Counted from the stretch's first letter, positions 1-5,876 are shown. The stretch is DNA of 5,916 nucleotides from Planctomycetota bacterium (GCA_020425885.1 JAGQRA010000563.1:1-5916); one strand, 5' to 3'. Notes: a model not told the origin generated them from the letters alone. Numbers and translations: made by a program.

Positions 1-57
1 ATCGAACTGCCGCGGCGGCTCGCAATCCCCAAGGCCCTCCAGGCCGCCGTCGTGTAG
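1..57 (+). CDS. 3' end of an unidentified gene (last 18 codons)
   Basis: An open frame enters from the left edge and ends at a TAG at 55-57. The 18 visible residues end in PKALQAAVV. Base use by codon position looks coding: about 83% GC at position 1, 44% at position 2 and 89% at position 3, the usual pattern of a GC-rich genome. The tail is too short to assign to any family and has no motif. It converges on the minus-strand CAP-domain gene, with 134 bases between the two stop codons and a hairpin starting five bases after this stop. It could be a chance open frame, because frames stay open easily at this GC content. Confidence 0.42.
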   Translation: MELPRRLAIPKALQAAVV

Positions 58-61
58 TGCC

Positions 62-86
62 AACCAAATGACCTAAGTCGTTGGTT
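62..86. terminator. candidate bidirectional terminator hairpin after the left-edge gene
   Basis: The arms AACCAA (62-67) and TTGGTT (81-86) are perfect reverse complements. Inside them, past a one-base bulge at 68, TGAC (69-72) pairs with GTCG (77-80), including one G-T wobble, and closes a four-base CTAA loop. The stem starts five bases after the stop codon at 57 and lies in one of the few AT-rich patches of the window. The 3' arm is T-rich and runs into TTCC. There is no true T-tract, so intrinsic termination is plausible rather than shown. The symmetry would let it serve both converging genes. Confidence 0.38.
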
Positions 87-99
87 TCCAGTCCGACCT

Positions 100-123
100 G
101 CCCAGCTACTGCGGAAGTTGGGC
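100..123. terminator. second hairpin in the convergent gap, possible minus-strand terminator
   Basis: GCCCAGCT (100-107) pairs with AGTTGGGC (116-123) over eight positions, one of them a G-T wobble, around an eight-base loop. It lies about 70 bases beyond the stop of the CAP-domain gene, which is read on the minus strand, and between the two converging genes. Neither side carries a T-tract. It could act as a Rho-linked or mRNA 3'-end structure, or be chance pairing in GC-rich sequence. Otherwise I see nothing gene-like in 58-191. Confidence 0.28.
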
Positions 124-191
124 TAGCGGAGATCGAGCACCGCGTCTGGCGAAACCCGGCCCGGGCCTGCGTCGCCGTCGCCGCGATGCGT

Positions 192-1310
192 TCAGCCGCC
201 GAACATCTGGGTCCACTTGTCTCCGCACTGGCCGAGGCCGGTGCGGGCATGGCCGCCGAGCATGTTCTTGTGATGGCCGGGGCTGTACCACCAGGCCTGG
301 ATCGCGCCCGAGCCCGTGCTCTGGCCGGCGGCGATGTTCTCGGCGCCGGCGCTGGTGCCGAAGCGCGCGGCGCGTTCGCCCGGAGTGCGCTTGCCATCGA
401 CCGGGGAGGTGTGGCTGAAGAAGCCTAGCCGATCCATGTCCGAGCTGTGGTCGCGCGCCGCGTCGCCGAGCTTCGGGTCGATGCGCAGCGTCCCCAGACC
501 CAGCGCGATCCGGATCTCGTTGAGCGCCAGCGTGCCGAGGAACTCCTCGGCCGCCGTGGAGTCGCGCAGGTCCTCGTTGGCGGCGAGGGTCCTGTGATCG
601 TGCGCCGACATCGGCAGGGCCATCAGACACACCGCTGCGAGGTCCTCTTCGGCGATGTCGTAGGGGGGCGGGTCAGGCGGAGGTTTGTGCTTCTCGACAT
701 GGCGCTTGCCGGTCGGATCGTCGCCGAGTCCGAGCCCGCGCCTGGTGTCGAGATAGAGATCGAACCAACCTTGGAGCGTGTCGCGTTGCTCGGCCATTTC
801 GTCGAGCGCGATGGTGAGCTCGTCGTCGGCGGCGAGGAGGTCGTCGGGAGCGACGAGGACCAGTTCGCGCAGGCGCTGCAGCAGCGGATCGAGGTCGCTG
901 TGAATGCGTTGCTTGCTCAGGTCGGGTGCCCTGGTGATCTGCGCCGCCTGATCCTGGAGCAGCTTGACCTCGGCGGCGCCGCCCTTGCCGAGCTGTTCGC
1001 GCTGCACCTGCGGAACGAGGTCCGCGGCCCGTCGCCGGAACTTGTCGCGGGCCTTCTGCGCCTGCTGCAGCGCGTCCTGATATCGGCGGGTGATGAGCTC
1101 GAACAGCTGGATGCGATCCGCGATCTTGCGGTCGGCGAGCTCGTAGGCGACGTCACGCGCGGTGTCGAGCGAGGTCTGCGTCGATTGCAGGCGCGACAAC
1201 AGGGTCGACGATGGAATCTGGCCTGGCGAAGGTACGGGTGTGCCACCCTGGGCGCCGATCGCGACGGCGAGAAAGGCCTGGACCAGGGCGAACGACGAAC
1301 TCCTCGGCAT
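192..1310 (-). CDS. secreted protein with N-terminal helical region and C-terminal CAP/SCP (YkwD-like) domain
   Basis: The protein has 372 residues. Residues 1-20 form a signal peptide (basic start, hydrophobic core, likely cleavage IGA|Q), so it is probably exported. Residues 36-190 are charged, heptad-like helical sequence rich in Gln, Arg, Leu and Asp, without a recognised domain. A proline-rich linker (KPPPDPPPYD, about 209-218) follows. Residues 258-372 are a CAP/SCP domain of the YkwD type: NEIR near 264, ARDHSSDM with His288, FFSH at 297-300, GAENIAAG with Glu324, SPGHHKNML with His346, and a closing WTQMFGG strand. His288, Glu324 and His346 match the conserved CAP cavity residues. The biochemical role of bacterial CAP domains is mostly unknown, so no reaction is assigned. 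The ATG at 1310 gives the signal peptide directly at the N-terminus. The frame stays open far upstream, but only across another gene. It lies 11 bases after the HEAT-like gene and has no strong SD, which suggests co-transcription. Confidence 0.88.
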   Translation of the reverse strand: MPRSSSFALVQAFLAVAIGAQGGTPVPSPGQIPSSTLLSRLQSTQTSLDTARDVAYELADRKIADRIQLFELITRRYQDALQQAQKARDKFRRRAADLVPQVQREQLGKGGAAEVKLLQDQAAQITRAPDLSKQRIHSDLDPLLQRLRELVLVAPDDLLAADDELTIALDEMAEQRDTLQGWFDLYLDTRRGLGLGDDPTGKRHVEKHKPPPDPPPYDIAEEDLAAVCLMALPMSAHDHRTLAANEDLRDSTAAEEFLGTLALNEIRIALGLGTLRIDPKLGDAARDHSSDMDRLGFFSHTSPVDGKRTPGERAARFGTSAGAENIAAGQSTGSGAIQAWWYSPGHHKNMLGGHARTGLGQCGDKWTQMFGG

Positions 1311-1321
1311 CGCAGCGGACT

Positions 1322-2116
1322 CTACTTGCGCGGGGCCGGTGGTTCCCAGCGTTGGTTCTTGTTGAGCCAGTGCTGCCAGTCGAGGAAGTTCGTCATCGTC
1401 TGACCGGTGAGACGGGTCAGGGTCTTGCGCCACCGGGTCTCGATGGCGCGCAACGTCTTGCGCGCGTTCTCGGGGCCGAAGTCGACCGGCGCGTTGGGAT
1501 CGTTCGACGTCGCCTCGGTCGCCTTGCTGTGCAGCGCGCCCCATTCGCGGATCATGCTCTTCACGACCTCGCGGCGCGGCTTGATGTCGAGCTCGGTGAA
1601 CTCGCCGAGCGCGGAGCCGGCCGCGGCGCGCAGCTCGTCGTGCGGCGATCGCACCGCCTGTTCGAGCAGCCAGTCGACCTGTTTGTCGTCTTTGGTGCGG
1701 CCGAGCGCCTCGATCAGGTGGGCCTGCAACGGCACGTTGTCGGCGATGCGCTTCTCGGCCAGGGCGCGGGCCAGGAACTTGCTGCCATCCTTGTCGAGTC
1801 TGCCCAACGCAGTGCCGGCTTCGCGGTAGACATGGTCCTCGCCGGGCGGCCGCACCTTGCCGGTGCGAAAGACGTCGCCGAGGGCCTTGGCGAGTCCGGT
1901 CCGGTCCTTCGGATTGAGCTTCTCTGGCTCCCGGACCAGGCTCTGGATCAGTCCGACCGCCCGCAGGTCCTCGGCCATCTTCTTGTCGCCGACCATCGAC
2001 TTGAGTTCCTTGAGCCGGGCCGGCAGCGTCGGGTCGACGGGCGGCTCCGGATCCTGGGCCAGCACCACGCCAACAGCGAGAAGCGCGCAACCGGCGCGCA
2101 GGGCGAACGTCACCAT
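1322..2116 (-). CDS. secreted all-helical protein with HEAT-like repeats, function unknown
   Basis: The protein has 264 residues. Residues 1-20 look like a Sec signal peptide (MVTFALR, then a hydrophobic core, likely cleavage VLA|Q). Cys10 is not in a proper lipobox, so lipidation is unlikely. A proline-rich stretch (22-32) leads into a helical body. About 96-172 reads as HEAT-like helix pairs: YREAGTALGRL, then PLQAHLIEALGR, then HDELRAAAGSALGEF, each a helix carrying the Ala/Leu/Gly pattern of a solenoid. The C-terminus (about 211-264) is basic and Trp-rich (DWQHWLNKNQRW). No catalytic motif is visible. HEAT solenoids usually bind other proteins or act as scaffolds, and a partnership with the CAP-domain protein encoded 11 bases downstream is inference. 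The ATG at 2116 was chosen over the in-frame ATG at 2224 because it puts the signal peptide at the N-terminus and leaves a normal intergenic gap. No SD is visible. Confidence 0.78.
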   Translation of the reverse strand: MVTFALRAGCALLAVGVVLAQDPEPPVDPTLPARLKELKSMVGDKKMAEDLRAVGLIQSLVREPEKLNPKDRTGLAKALGDVFRTGKVRPPGEDHVYREAGTALGRLDKDGSKFLARALAEKRIADNVPLQAHLIEALGRTKDDKQVDWLLEQAVRSPHDELRAAAGSALGEFTELDIKPRREVVKSMIREWGALHSKATEATSNDPNAPVDFGPENARKTLRAIETRWRKTLTRLTGQTMTNFLDWQHWLNKNQRWEPPAPRK

Positions 2117-2226
2117 GGCGGCACGATACCGTCGGCGGTCGCGGTTTGCCTGGAATGCGATCGGGTCGTGGACTCCCGGCCTGCCATCCGATACCACTCC
2201 CGGCCAAAACTCCTCGAATCGCACCC
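2117..2226. promoter_or_regulatory. divergent intergenic region, expected to hold both promoters
   Basis: These 110 bases separate two start codons on opposite strands, so transcription of both the HEAT/CAP unit and the sugar-nucleotide operon most simply starts here. I cannot assign convincing -35/-10 boxes. On the minus strand TATCGT (2127 down to 2122) is only a weak -10 candidate and would sit very close to the start codon. A seven-base word, CGATACC, occurs at 2124-2130 and again at 2189-2195 in the same orientation. It may be chance. The plus-strand start at 2227 has no SD, only a C-rich leader. Confidence 0.4.
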
Positions 2227-3192
2227 ATGCAGCGCATCTTGATCACGGGTGGAGCCGGCTTCATCGGTTCCTCGCTGAGCCAGTCCCTGCTGGCGGATGG
2301 GGTCCATGTACGGGTGCTCGACAACCTCGATCCGTTCTACGACGTCGCCGCCAAGCGGCGCAATCTCGAGCAGCTCGCGGCCGCCGGCGGCGACCGCTTC
2401 GAGTTCGTCGAGGGCGACATCCGCGACGCCGCGGCCTGCGTCCGTGCCGTGGCCGACGTGGACGTCATCGTCCACCTTGCGGCGCTGGCCGGGGTGCGGC
2501 CGTCGATCGTGGAGCCGGTGCGCTACATGGACGTCAACGTCTGTGGCACGCAGGTGCTGCTGTCGGCGATCGAGAGCCCCGAGACCGTGTTCGTGTTCGG
2601 CAGCAGCTCGTCGGTCTACGGCGGCAACGAGAAGACCCCGTTCGCCGAGAGCGATGCCGTCGACTGGCCGGTGTCGCCCTACGCCGCCAGCAAGAAGGCC
2701 GGCGAGGTGCAGTGTCATGCCTGGCACCACCTGCACCGCAATCCGGTGACCTGCCTCAGGTTCTTCACCGTCTACGGCCCGCGGCAGCGGCCCGAGATGG
2801 CGATCCACAAGTTCGCCCGCGCGATCACCGACGGCACCGAGATCCCGTTCTTCGGCGACGGCAGCTCGGCCCGCGACTACACCTATGTCGACGACATCGT
2901 CGCCGGGGTCCGGGCGGCGATGGCGCGGGCGTCCGGCTACTCGATCTACAACCTCGGCGGTTCGGCGCTGACGACGCTGCGCGAACTGGTCGAGATGCTC
3001 GAACGCGCGCTCGATCGGCCGGCGCGATTGCGGCGGCTGCCGGATCAGCCCGGCGACGTGCCGATCACCTATGCCGACATCGGCCTGGCGAAGAGAGAAC
3101 TCGGCTATGCCCCGGAGACCCCGATCGCGGCCGGCATCGAGAAGTTCTGTGCCTGGTACCTGCGGGAGAAGGCGGCGGGGACGGTGTCGTGA
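2227..3192 (+). CDS. NAD-dependent NDP-sugar epimerase, UDP-glucuronate 4-epimerase-like
   Basis: This is a 321-residue extended short-chain dehydrogenase/reductase (SDR), about the usual length for the family. The NAD-binding Rossmann motif TGGAGFIG is at residues 7-14, the acidic strand end LDN at 31-33, GDIRD at 63-67, HLAA at 83-86, the catalytic Ser in GSSSSVYG (125-132, probably Ser127), and the YxxxK pair as Tyr152 and Lys156 in SPYAASKK. DNLDPFYD near 32-39 and YGPRQRPEMAIHKF (183-196) resemble the UDP-glucuronate 4-epimerase (GAE/CapI) branch, which interconverts UDP-glucuronate and UDP-galacturonate in the cytosol. Relatives are often labelled GDP-mannose 4,6-dehydratase or plain SDR, so substrate is less sure than fold. 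The ATG at 2227 places the nucleotide-binding strand at the usual distance from the N-terminus. An in-frame TTG at 2146 would add 27 unrelated residues. It is the first gene of the operon, and its TGA overlaps the next GTG start. Confidence 0.87.
   Translation: MQRILITGGAGFIGSSLSQSLLADGVHVRVLDNLDPFYDVAAKRRNLEQLAAAGGDRFEFVEGDIRDAAACVRAVADVDVIVHLAALAGVRPSIVEPVRYMDVNVCGTQVLLSAIESPETVFVFGSSSSVYGGNEKTPFAESDAVDWPVSPYAASKKAGEVQCHAWHHLHRNPVTCLRFFTVYGPRQRPEMAIHKFARAITDGTEIPFFGDGSSARDYTYVDDIVAGVRAAMARASGYSIYNLGGSALTTLRELVEMLERALDRPARLRRLPDQPGDVPITYADIGLAKRELGYAPETPIAAGIEKFCAWYLREKAAGTVS
3177..3181 (+). promoter_or_regulatory. possible ribosome binding site for the second epimerase
   Basis: GGGGA lies seven bases before the GTG at 3189, inside the 3' end of the preceding gene. 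It is only a partial SD match, but with the GTGA stop/start overlap it supports the GTG start. Coupled re-initiation from the upstream gene may matter more. Confidence 0.35.
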
Positions 3193-4169
3193 GCGGTCGC
3201 GTTCTGATCACCGGCGGTGCCGGCTTCATCGGCTCGCACCTCGTCGAACGTCTCTGTCGCGACGGTCGTGCGGTCGTCGTGCTCGACGACCTCAGCACCG
3301 GGCGGCGCGAGAACCTGACCGGGCTCGAACAGGAAGGCTGCCGTTTCGAGTTCGTCGAGGGCTCGATCACCGACGCCGCCACTGTGGCGCGGGCGATGCA
3401 GGGCGTCGACGGGGTGATCCACCTCGCGGCGCTGCCATCGGTCGCGCGCTCGGTCGAGCGACCGCTCGACTCGCACCTGGCCTGCGCCACCGGCACGATC
3501 ACCGTGCTCGATGCCGCGCGCCGGAACCGCGCCCGCGTCGTCTACGCTGGCAGCAGTTCGGCCTATGGCAACCAGCAGGCCGAGTACAAGCAGGAAGACC
3601 TGCGCGAGGACCCGCTGTCGCCGTACGCAGCTGCCAAGCTCGGCGGCGAGCTCTATTGTCGCGCCTTCGCGCGGGTCTACGGGTTGCCGGTCGTGGTGAC
3701 GCGCTTCTTCAACGTCTTTGGCCCGCGACAGCCTGCCGACAGCCCGTATTCGGGAGTCGTCGCCGCGTTCTGCCGGGCCCTGCTGCGCGGTGAGGCACCG
3801 CGCATCGACGGCGATGGCGGGCAGTCGCGGGACTTCACCTACGTCGGCGACGTCACGGCCGGGGTCGTCCGCTGCCTCGACGCCGGGACCGAAGGCTGCG
3901 TCACGATCAACCTGGCGTACGGCCAGGCGACGACCGTGCAGGACCTCTACACCCAGCTCGCGGCGTTCGCCGGCGAGGTCCGGGATCTGCCGGCGCCACG
4001 GCCGCCGCAGCATGCACCGCCGCGGACCGGAGACGTGCGACATTCGCTGGCCGATACCGCGCGCGCCAGGGAGGTCTTCGGCATCGTGCCCGAGATCGGC
4101 TTCCGCGAGGGCCTGCGCAGAACATTCGATTGGTACCGGACCACGTTCGGACGGAGTATCACCCAATGA
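3189..4169 (+). CDS. NAD-dependent NDP-sugar 4-epimerase, WbpP/TviC/GalE type
   Basis: A 326-residue extended SDR. TGGAGFIGSHL starts at residue 8, LDDLSTG (32-38) is the strand-2 NAD-ribose region, HLAA is at 78-81, AGSSSAYG (120-127) carries the catalytic serine, SPYAAAK (144-150) gives Tyr146 and Lys150, FFNVFGPRQ is at 173-181, and GQSRDFTYVGDV at 211-222. The ending GDVRHSLADT (281-290) and the FNVFG block match the UDP-GlcNAc/GalNAc 4-epimerase branch (WbpP, TviC) as I remember it, while the LDDLSTG block is shared with GalE. A role in making UDP-galactose or UDP-GalNAc (or the uronic acid form) for surface glycans is likely; the exact sugar is not fixed by what I can see. The start is a GTG whose last two bases and the next A form the stop of the upstream epimerase. 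The frame is open further upstream, but only through that gene. Its TGA overlaps the ATG of rfbA. Confidence 0.87.
   Translation: MSGRVLITGGAGFIGSHLVERLCRDGRAVVVLDDLSTGRRENLTGLEQEGCRFEFVEGSITDAATVARAMQGVDGVIHLAALPSVARSVERPLDSHLACATGTITVLDAARRNRARVVYAGSSSAYGNQQAEYKQEDLREDPLSPYAAAKLGGELYCRAFARVYGLPVVVTRFFNVFGPRQPADSPYSGVVAAFCRALLRGEAPRIDGDGGQSRDFTYVGDVTAGVVRCLDAGTEGCVTINLAYGQATTVQDLYTQLAAFAGEVRDLPAPRPPQHAPPRTGDVRHSLADTARAREVFGIVPEIGFREGLRRTFDWYRTTFGRSITQ
4153..4156 (+). promoter_or_regulatory. ribosome binding site for rfbA
   Basis: GGAG ends nine bases before the ATG at 4166, within the last codons of the upstream epimerase. It fixes this ATG as the start in preference to the in-frame GTG at 4130, and the family's conserved N-terminus MKGVVLAGG agrees. 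Confidence 0.6.
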
Positions 4170-4912
4170 AAGGTGTCGTACTTGCCGGCGGCCTCGGCAG
4201 CCGCCTCTATCCGCTGACGAAGATCACCAACAAGCACCTGCTGCCGGTCTTCGACAAGCCGATGATCTACTACCCGATCCAGTGCCTGGTGAACGCCGGC
4301 ATCACGGACATCCTGATCGTCACCGGCGGCAACTCGGCGGGGGACTTCCTGCAGCTGCTGCGCAACGGGTCGGATTTCGGCCTGCAACGGCTGCACTATG
4401 CCTACCAGGAAGGCGAGGGCGGCATCGCCGACGCGCTGAAGCTGGCGGAGTCGTTCGCCGATGGCGAGCCGATCTGCGTCGTGCTCGGCGACAACATCAT
4501 CGAGAGCAACATCAGAAAGGCGGTGGACGACTTCAAGGCCCAGGTCGCCGGCCCCTCGGGCGGAGCCAAGATCCTGCTCAAGGAGGTGCACGATCCGGAG
4601 CGCTTCGGCGTCGCCACGATCAAGGACGACAAGGTGCAGAAGATCGTCGAGAAGCCGGCGCAGCCGGAGTCCAACCTGGCGGTGATCGGCATCTATCTCT
4701 ACGACGCCGAGGTGTTCGAGATCTGCAAGACGCTCAAGCCGTCGAACCGCGGCGAACTCGAGATCACCGACGTCAACAACGAGTACGTGCGCCGTGGCAA
4801 TCTGACCTGCGAGGTGCTTTCGGGCTGGTGGACGGACGCCGGCACCTTCGAGTCGCTGCACCGCGCCGCGAGCCTGGTGCAGAAGGCCGGTGCCAACCGG
4901 ATGGATCTCTGA
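4166..4912 (+). CDS. rfbA: glucose-1-phosphate thymidylyltransferase, short form
   Basis: The protein has 248 residues and is cytosolic. It joins glucose-1-phosphate and dTTP to give dTDP-glucose and pyrophosphate, the first step to dTDP-L-rhamnose and other dTDP-6-deoxysugars. The nucleotidyltransferase signature GGLGSRLYPLT is at residues 8-18, with the following Lys19 and the KHLLPVFDKPMIYYP block (23-37). GEGGIADAL (83-91) is the base/sugar-binding loop, LGDN (107-110) holds the metal-binding Asp109, EKP is at 162-164, and RGELEITDVNNEY at 195-207. WWTDAGTFESL (221-231) is the conserved ending with the second acidic metal site at Asp224. Enterobacterial RmlA is about 290 residues, and this protein stops soon after that block, so it lacks the C-terminal helices that help form the allosteric site. 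Such short forms are known in other bacteria and archaea. It overlaps the upstream epimerase by four bases and precedes rfbD. Confidence 0.92.
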   Translation: MKGVVLAGGLGSRLYPLTKITNKHLLPVFDKPMIYYPIQCLVNAGITDILIVTGGNSAGDFLQLLRNGSDFGLQRLHYAYQEGEGGIADALKLAESFADGEPICVVLGDNIIESNIRKAVDDFKAQVAGPSGGAKILLKEVHDPERFGVATIKDDKVQKIVEKPAQPESNLAVIGIYLYDAEVFEICKTLKPSNRGELEITDVNNEYVRRGNLTCEVLSGWWTDAGTFESLHRAASLVQKAGANRMDL

Positions 4913-4915
4913 GGG
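4911..4915 (+). promoter_or_regulatory. ribosome binding site for rfbD
   Basis: GAGGG begins within the TGA stop of rfbA and lies ten bases before the ATG at 4926. It supports that start over the in-frame ATG at 4890, which falls inside rfbA and would add 12 residues ahead of the Rossmann strand. Confidence 0.55.
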
Positions 4916-4925
4916 CGGCCAGACC

Positions 4926-5876
4926 ATGGATCAGCTCGACTACCTGGTGACCGGAGCGCTCGGCCAGCTCGGTCGCATCGTGACCGCGCTCGCCGGTGAG
5001 CGCGGCCGGCGGGCGTTCGGCGTCGATTTCGCCGAGATGCCGCTCGAGCAGCGATCGTCGATCATGTCGGTGATGCTGACGCATCGGCCGCGGTTCGTCA
5101 TCCATTGCGGCGCGATGACCAACGTCGACGGCTGCGAACGCGAGCCGCTCGACGCCTACCGCATCAACGGGCTGGCGACGGCGTGGCTGGCCGAGGCCGC
5201 GGCCGCGGTCGGCGCCGGCATGCTCTACGTCAGTACCGACTTCGTCTTCGACGGCGCCCAGCAGGGTGTGCCCTACGCGGTCGATGCCCCGCCGGCGCCG
5301 CTGTCGGTCTACGGCGCCAGCAAGCGGCTCGGCGAGGAGGCCGTGCTGGCCCATGGCCGCGCCGACTTCTACGTCACCCGCACCAGCTGGGTCTACGGAC
5401 CCGGCGGCCGTAACTTCCCGCGCGCGATCCTCGAGCGCGCCCGTGCCGGGCAACCGCTCAAGGTGGTCACCGATCAGGTCGGCCGGCCGACGCTGACCTG
5501 CGATCTGGCCGCGGCCATGCTCGACCTCGTCGAGTCCGGCGCCCCGGGCGGCATCTATCACGCCGCCAACGAGGGCTTCTGCTCCTGGCATCGGTTCGCC
5601 GTCGACGTCCTGCAGGCGGCCGGACTCGGCGACGTCGAGGTCGGCGAGCAGCTCGCGGCCGATCTCGATCGCGCCGCGCCGCGGCCGTCGTGGTCGGTGC
5701 TCGACACGACGCGATTGCGCGAGGTGCGCGGCTTGGCCATGCCGCACTACACGGCGGCGATCGCGCGCTACCTCGAACTCGAAGACGAGCTGACCGCCGC
5801 GGCGGGCGATGGCCCGGGCCCTGACCCGGGGTGTGATCCGGGCGGCAACCCTGGCAGAGGAAAGGACTACTCGTGA
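4926..5876 (+). CDS. rfbD: dTDP-4-dehydrorhamnose reductase, with an extra Pro-Gly repeat tail
   Basis: The protein has 316 residues. It reduces dTDP-4-dehydro-L-rhamnose to dTDP-L-rhamnose with NAD(P)H, the last step of the pathway, in the cytosol. Residues 7-16 give the nucleotide motif VTGALGQLG, CGAMTNVDGCE (61-71) matches the family's AAYTNVD block, YVSTDFVFDG is at 101-110, VYGASKRLGE (128-137) supplies catalytic Tyr129 and Lys133, and RTSWVYGPGGRNF (152-164), DQVGRPT (183-189) and RPSWSVLDTTRL (253-264) are further family blocks. The core ends near residue 290, giving the usual size; residues 294-316 are an unusual Gly/Pro/Asp tail (separate entry). Thirteen bases separate it from rfbA, and its TGA overlaps the next GTG start. 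Other RmlD-type reductases act on related dTDP-sugars, but rfbA next door favours rhamnose. The 3-epimerase RfbC is not in the window. Confidence 0.91.
   Translation: MDQLDYLVTGALGQLGRIVTALAGERGRRAFGVDFAEMPLEQRSSIMSVMLTHRPRFVIHCGAMTNVDGCEREPLDAYRINGLATAWLAEAAAAVGAGMLYVSTDFVFDGAQQGVPYAVDAPPAPLSVYGASKRLGEEAVLAHGRADFYVTRTSWVYGPGGRNFPRAILERARAGQPLKVVTDQVGRPTLTCDLAAAMLDLVESGAPGGIYHAANEGFCSWHRFAVDVLQAAGLGDVEVGEQLAADLDRAAPRPSWSVLDTTRLREVRGLAMPHYTAAIARYLELEDELTAAAGDGPGPDPGCDPGGNPGRGKDYS
5808..5855 (+). repeat. four 12-base units encoding x-[D/N/G]-P-G at the end of rfbD
   Basis: Residues 295-310 of RfbD read as four tetrapeptides in exact register, DGPG, PDPG, CDPG and GNPG. The Pro-Gly pair recurs every four residues (297, 301, 305, 309). 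The DNA units are 12 bases each and diverged, with a shared core close to CCCGGG; the first contains the palindrome GGCCCGGGCC at 5811-5820. The repeat lies outside the conserved reductase fold and should be flexible and exposed. It may have arisen by slippage in a 12-base unit. It could instead be GC-rich former spacer DNA that became translated. Confidence 0.6.
5856..5866 (+). promoter_or_regulatory. ribosome binding site for the right-edge gene
   Basis: AGAGGAAAGGA is the strongest purine-rich SD-like run in the window and ends six bases before the GTG at 5873. It is made of the last codons of rfbD (R311, G312, K313 and part of D314), so coding and initiation signals share the same bases. 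It decides the GTG start. Confidence 0.68.

Noticed and set aside
158..167. Ten-base palindrome GGCCCGGGCC, also present at 5811-5820.
   Set aside because: Chance occurrence is not surprising at this GC content, and one copy lies in coding sequence. The two sites share nothing in their flanks.
447..1403. Large plus-strand open frame antisense to the CAP gene.
   Set aside because: It mirrors the codon structure of the opposite strand at high GC. No family motif or sensible start region is visible, while the minus-strand reading has clear CAP motifs.
2146..2226. In-frame TTG start adding 27 residues to the first epimerase.
   Set aside because: The added residues do not resemble an SDR N-terminus, which normally begins a few residues before the first beta strand, as it does from the ATG at 2227.
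1311..2324. Long upstream extension of the CAP gene frame on the minus strand, which would give a protein of about 710 residues.
   Set aside because: The extension runs antisense to the start of the first epimerase and out of frame through the HEAT-like gene, is Arg/Gly/Pro-rich like a GC-rich shadow frame, and the signal peptide begins at the ATG at 1310.
1857..3188. Long upstream extension of the second epimerase frame, which would give a protein of about 770 residues.
   Set aside because: It reads out of frame through the first epimerase with an Arg-rich, low-complexity translation. The GTGA overlap at 3189 and the family N-terminus fix the start.
3105..4166. Large minus-strand open frame antisense to the second epimerase; similar ones lie at 3947-4927 and 4773-5747.
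   Set aside because: These are antisense shadows rich in Arg, Val and Asp opposite genes with unmistakable motifs.
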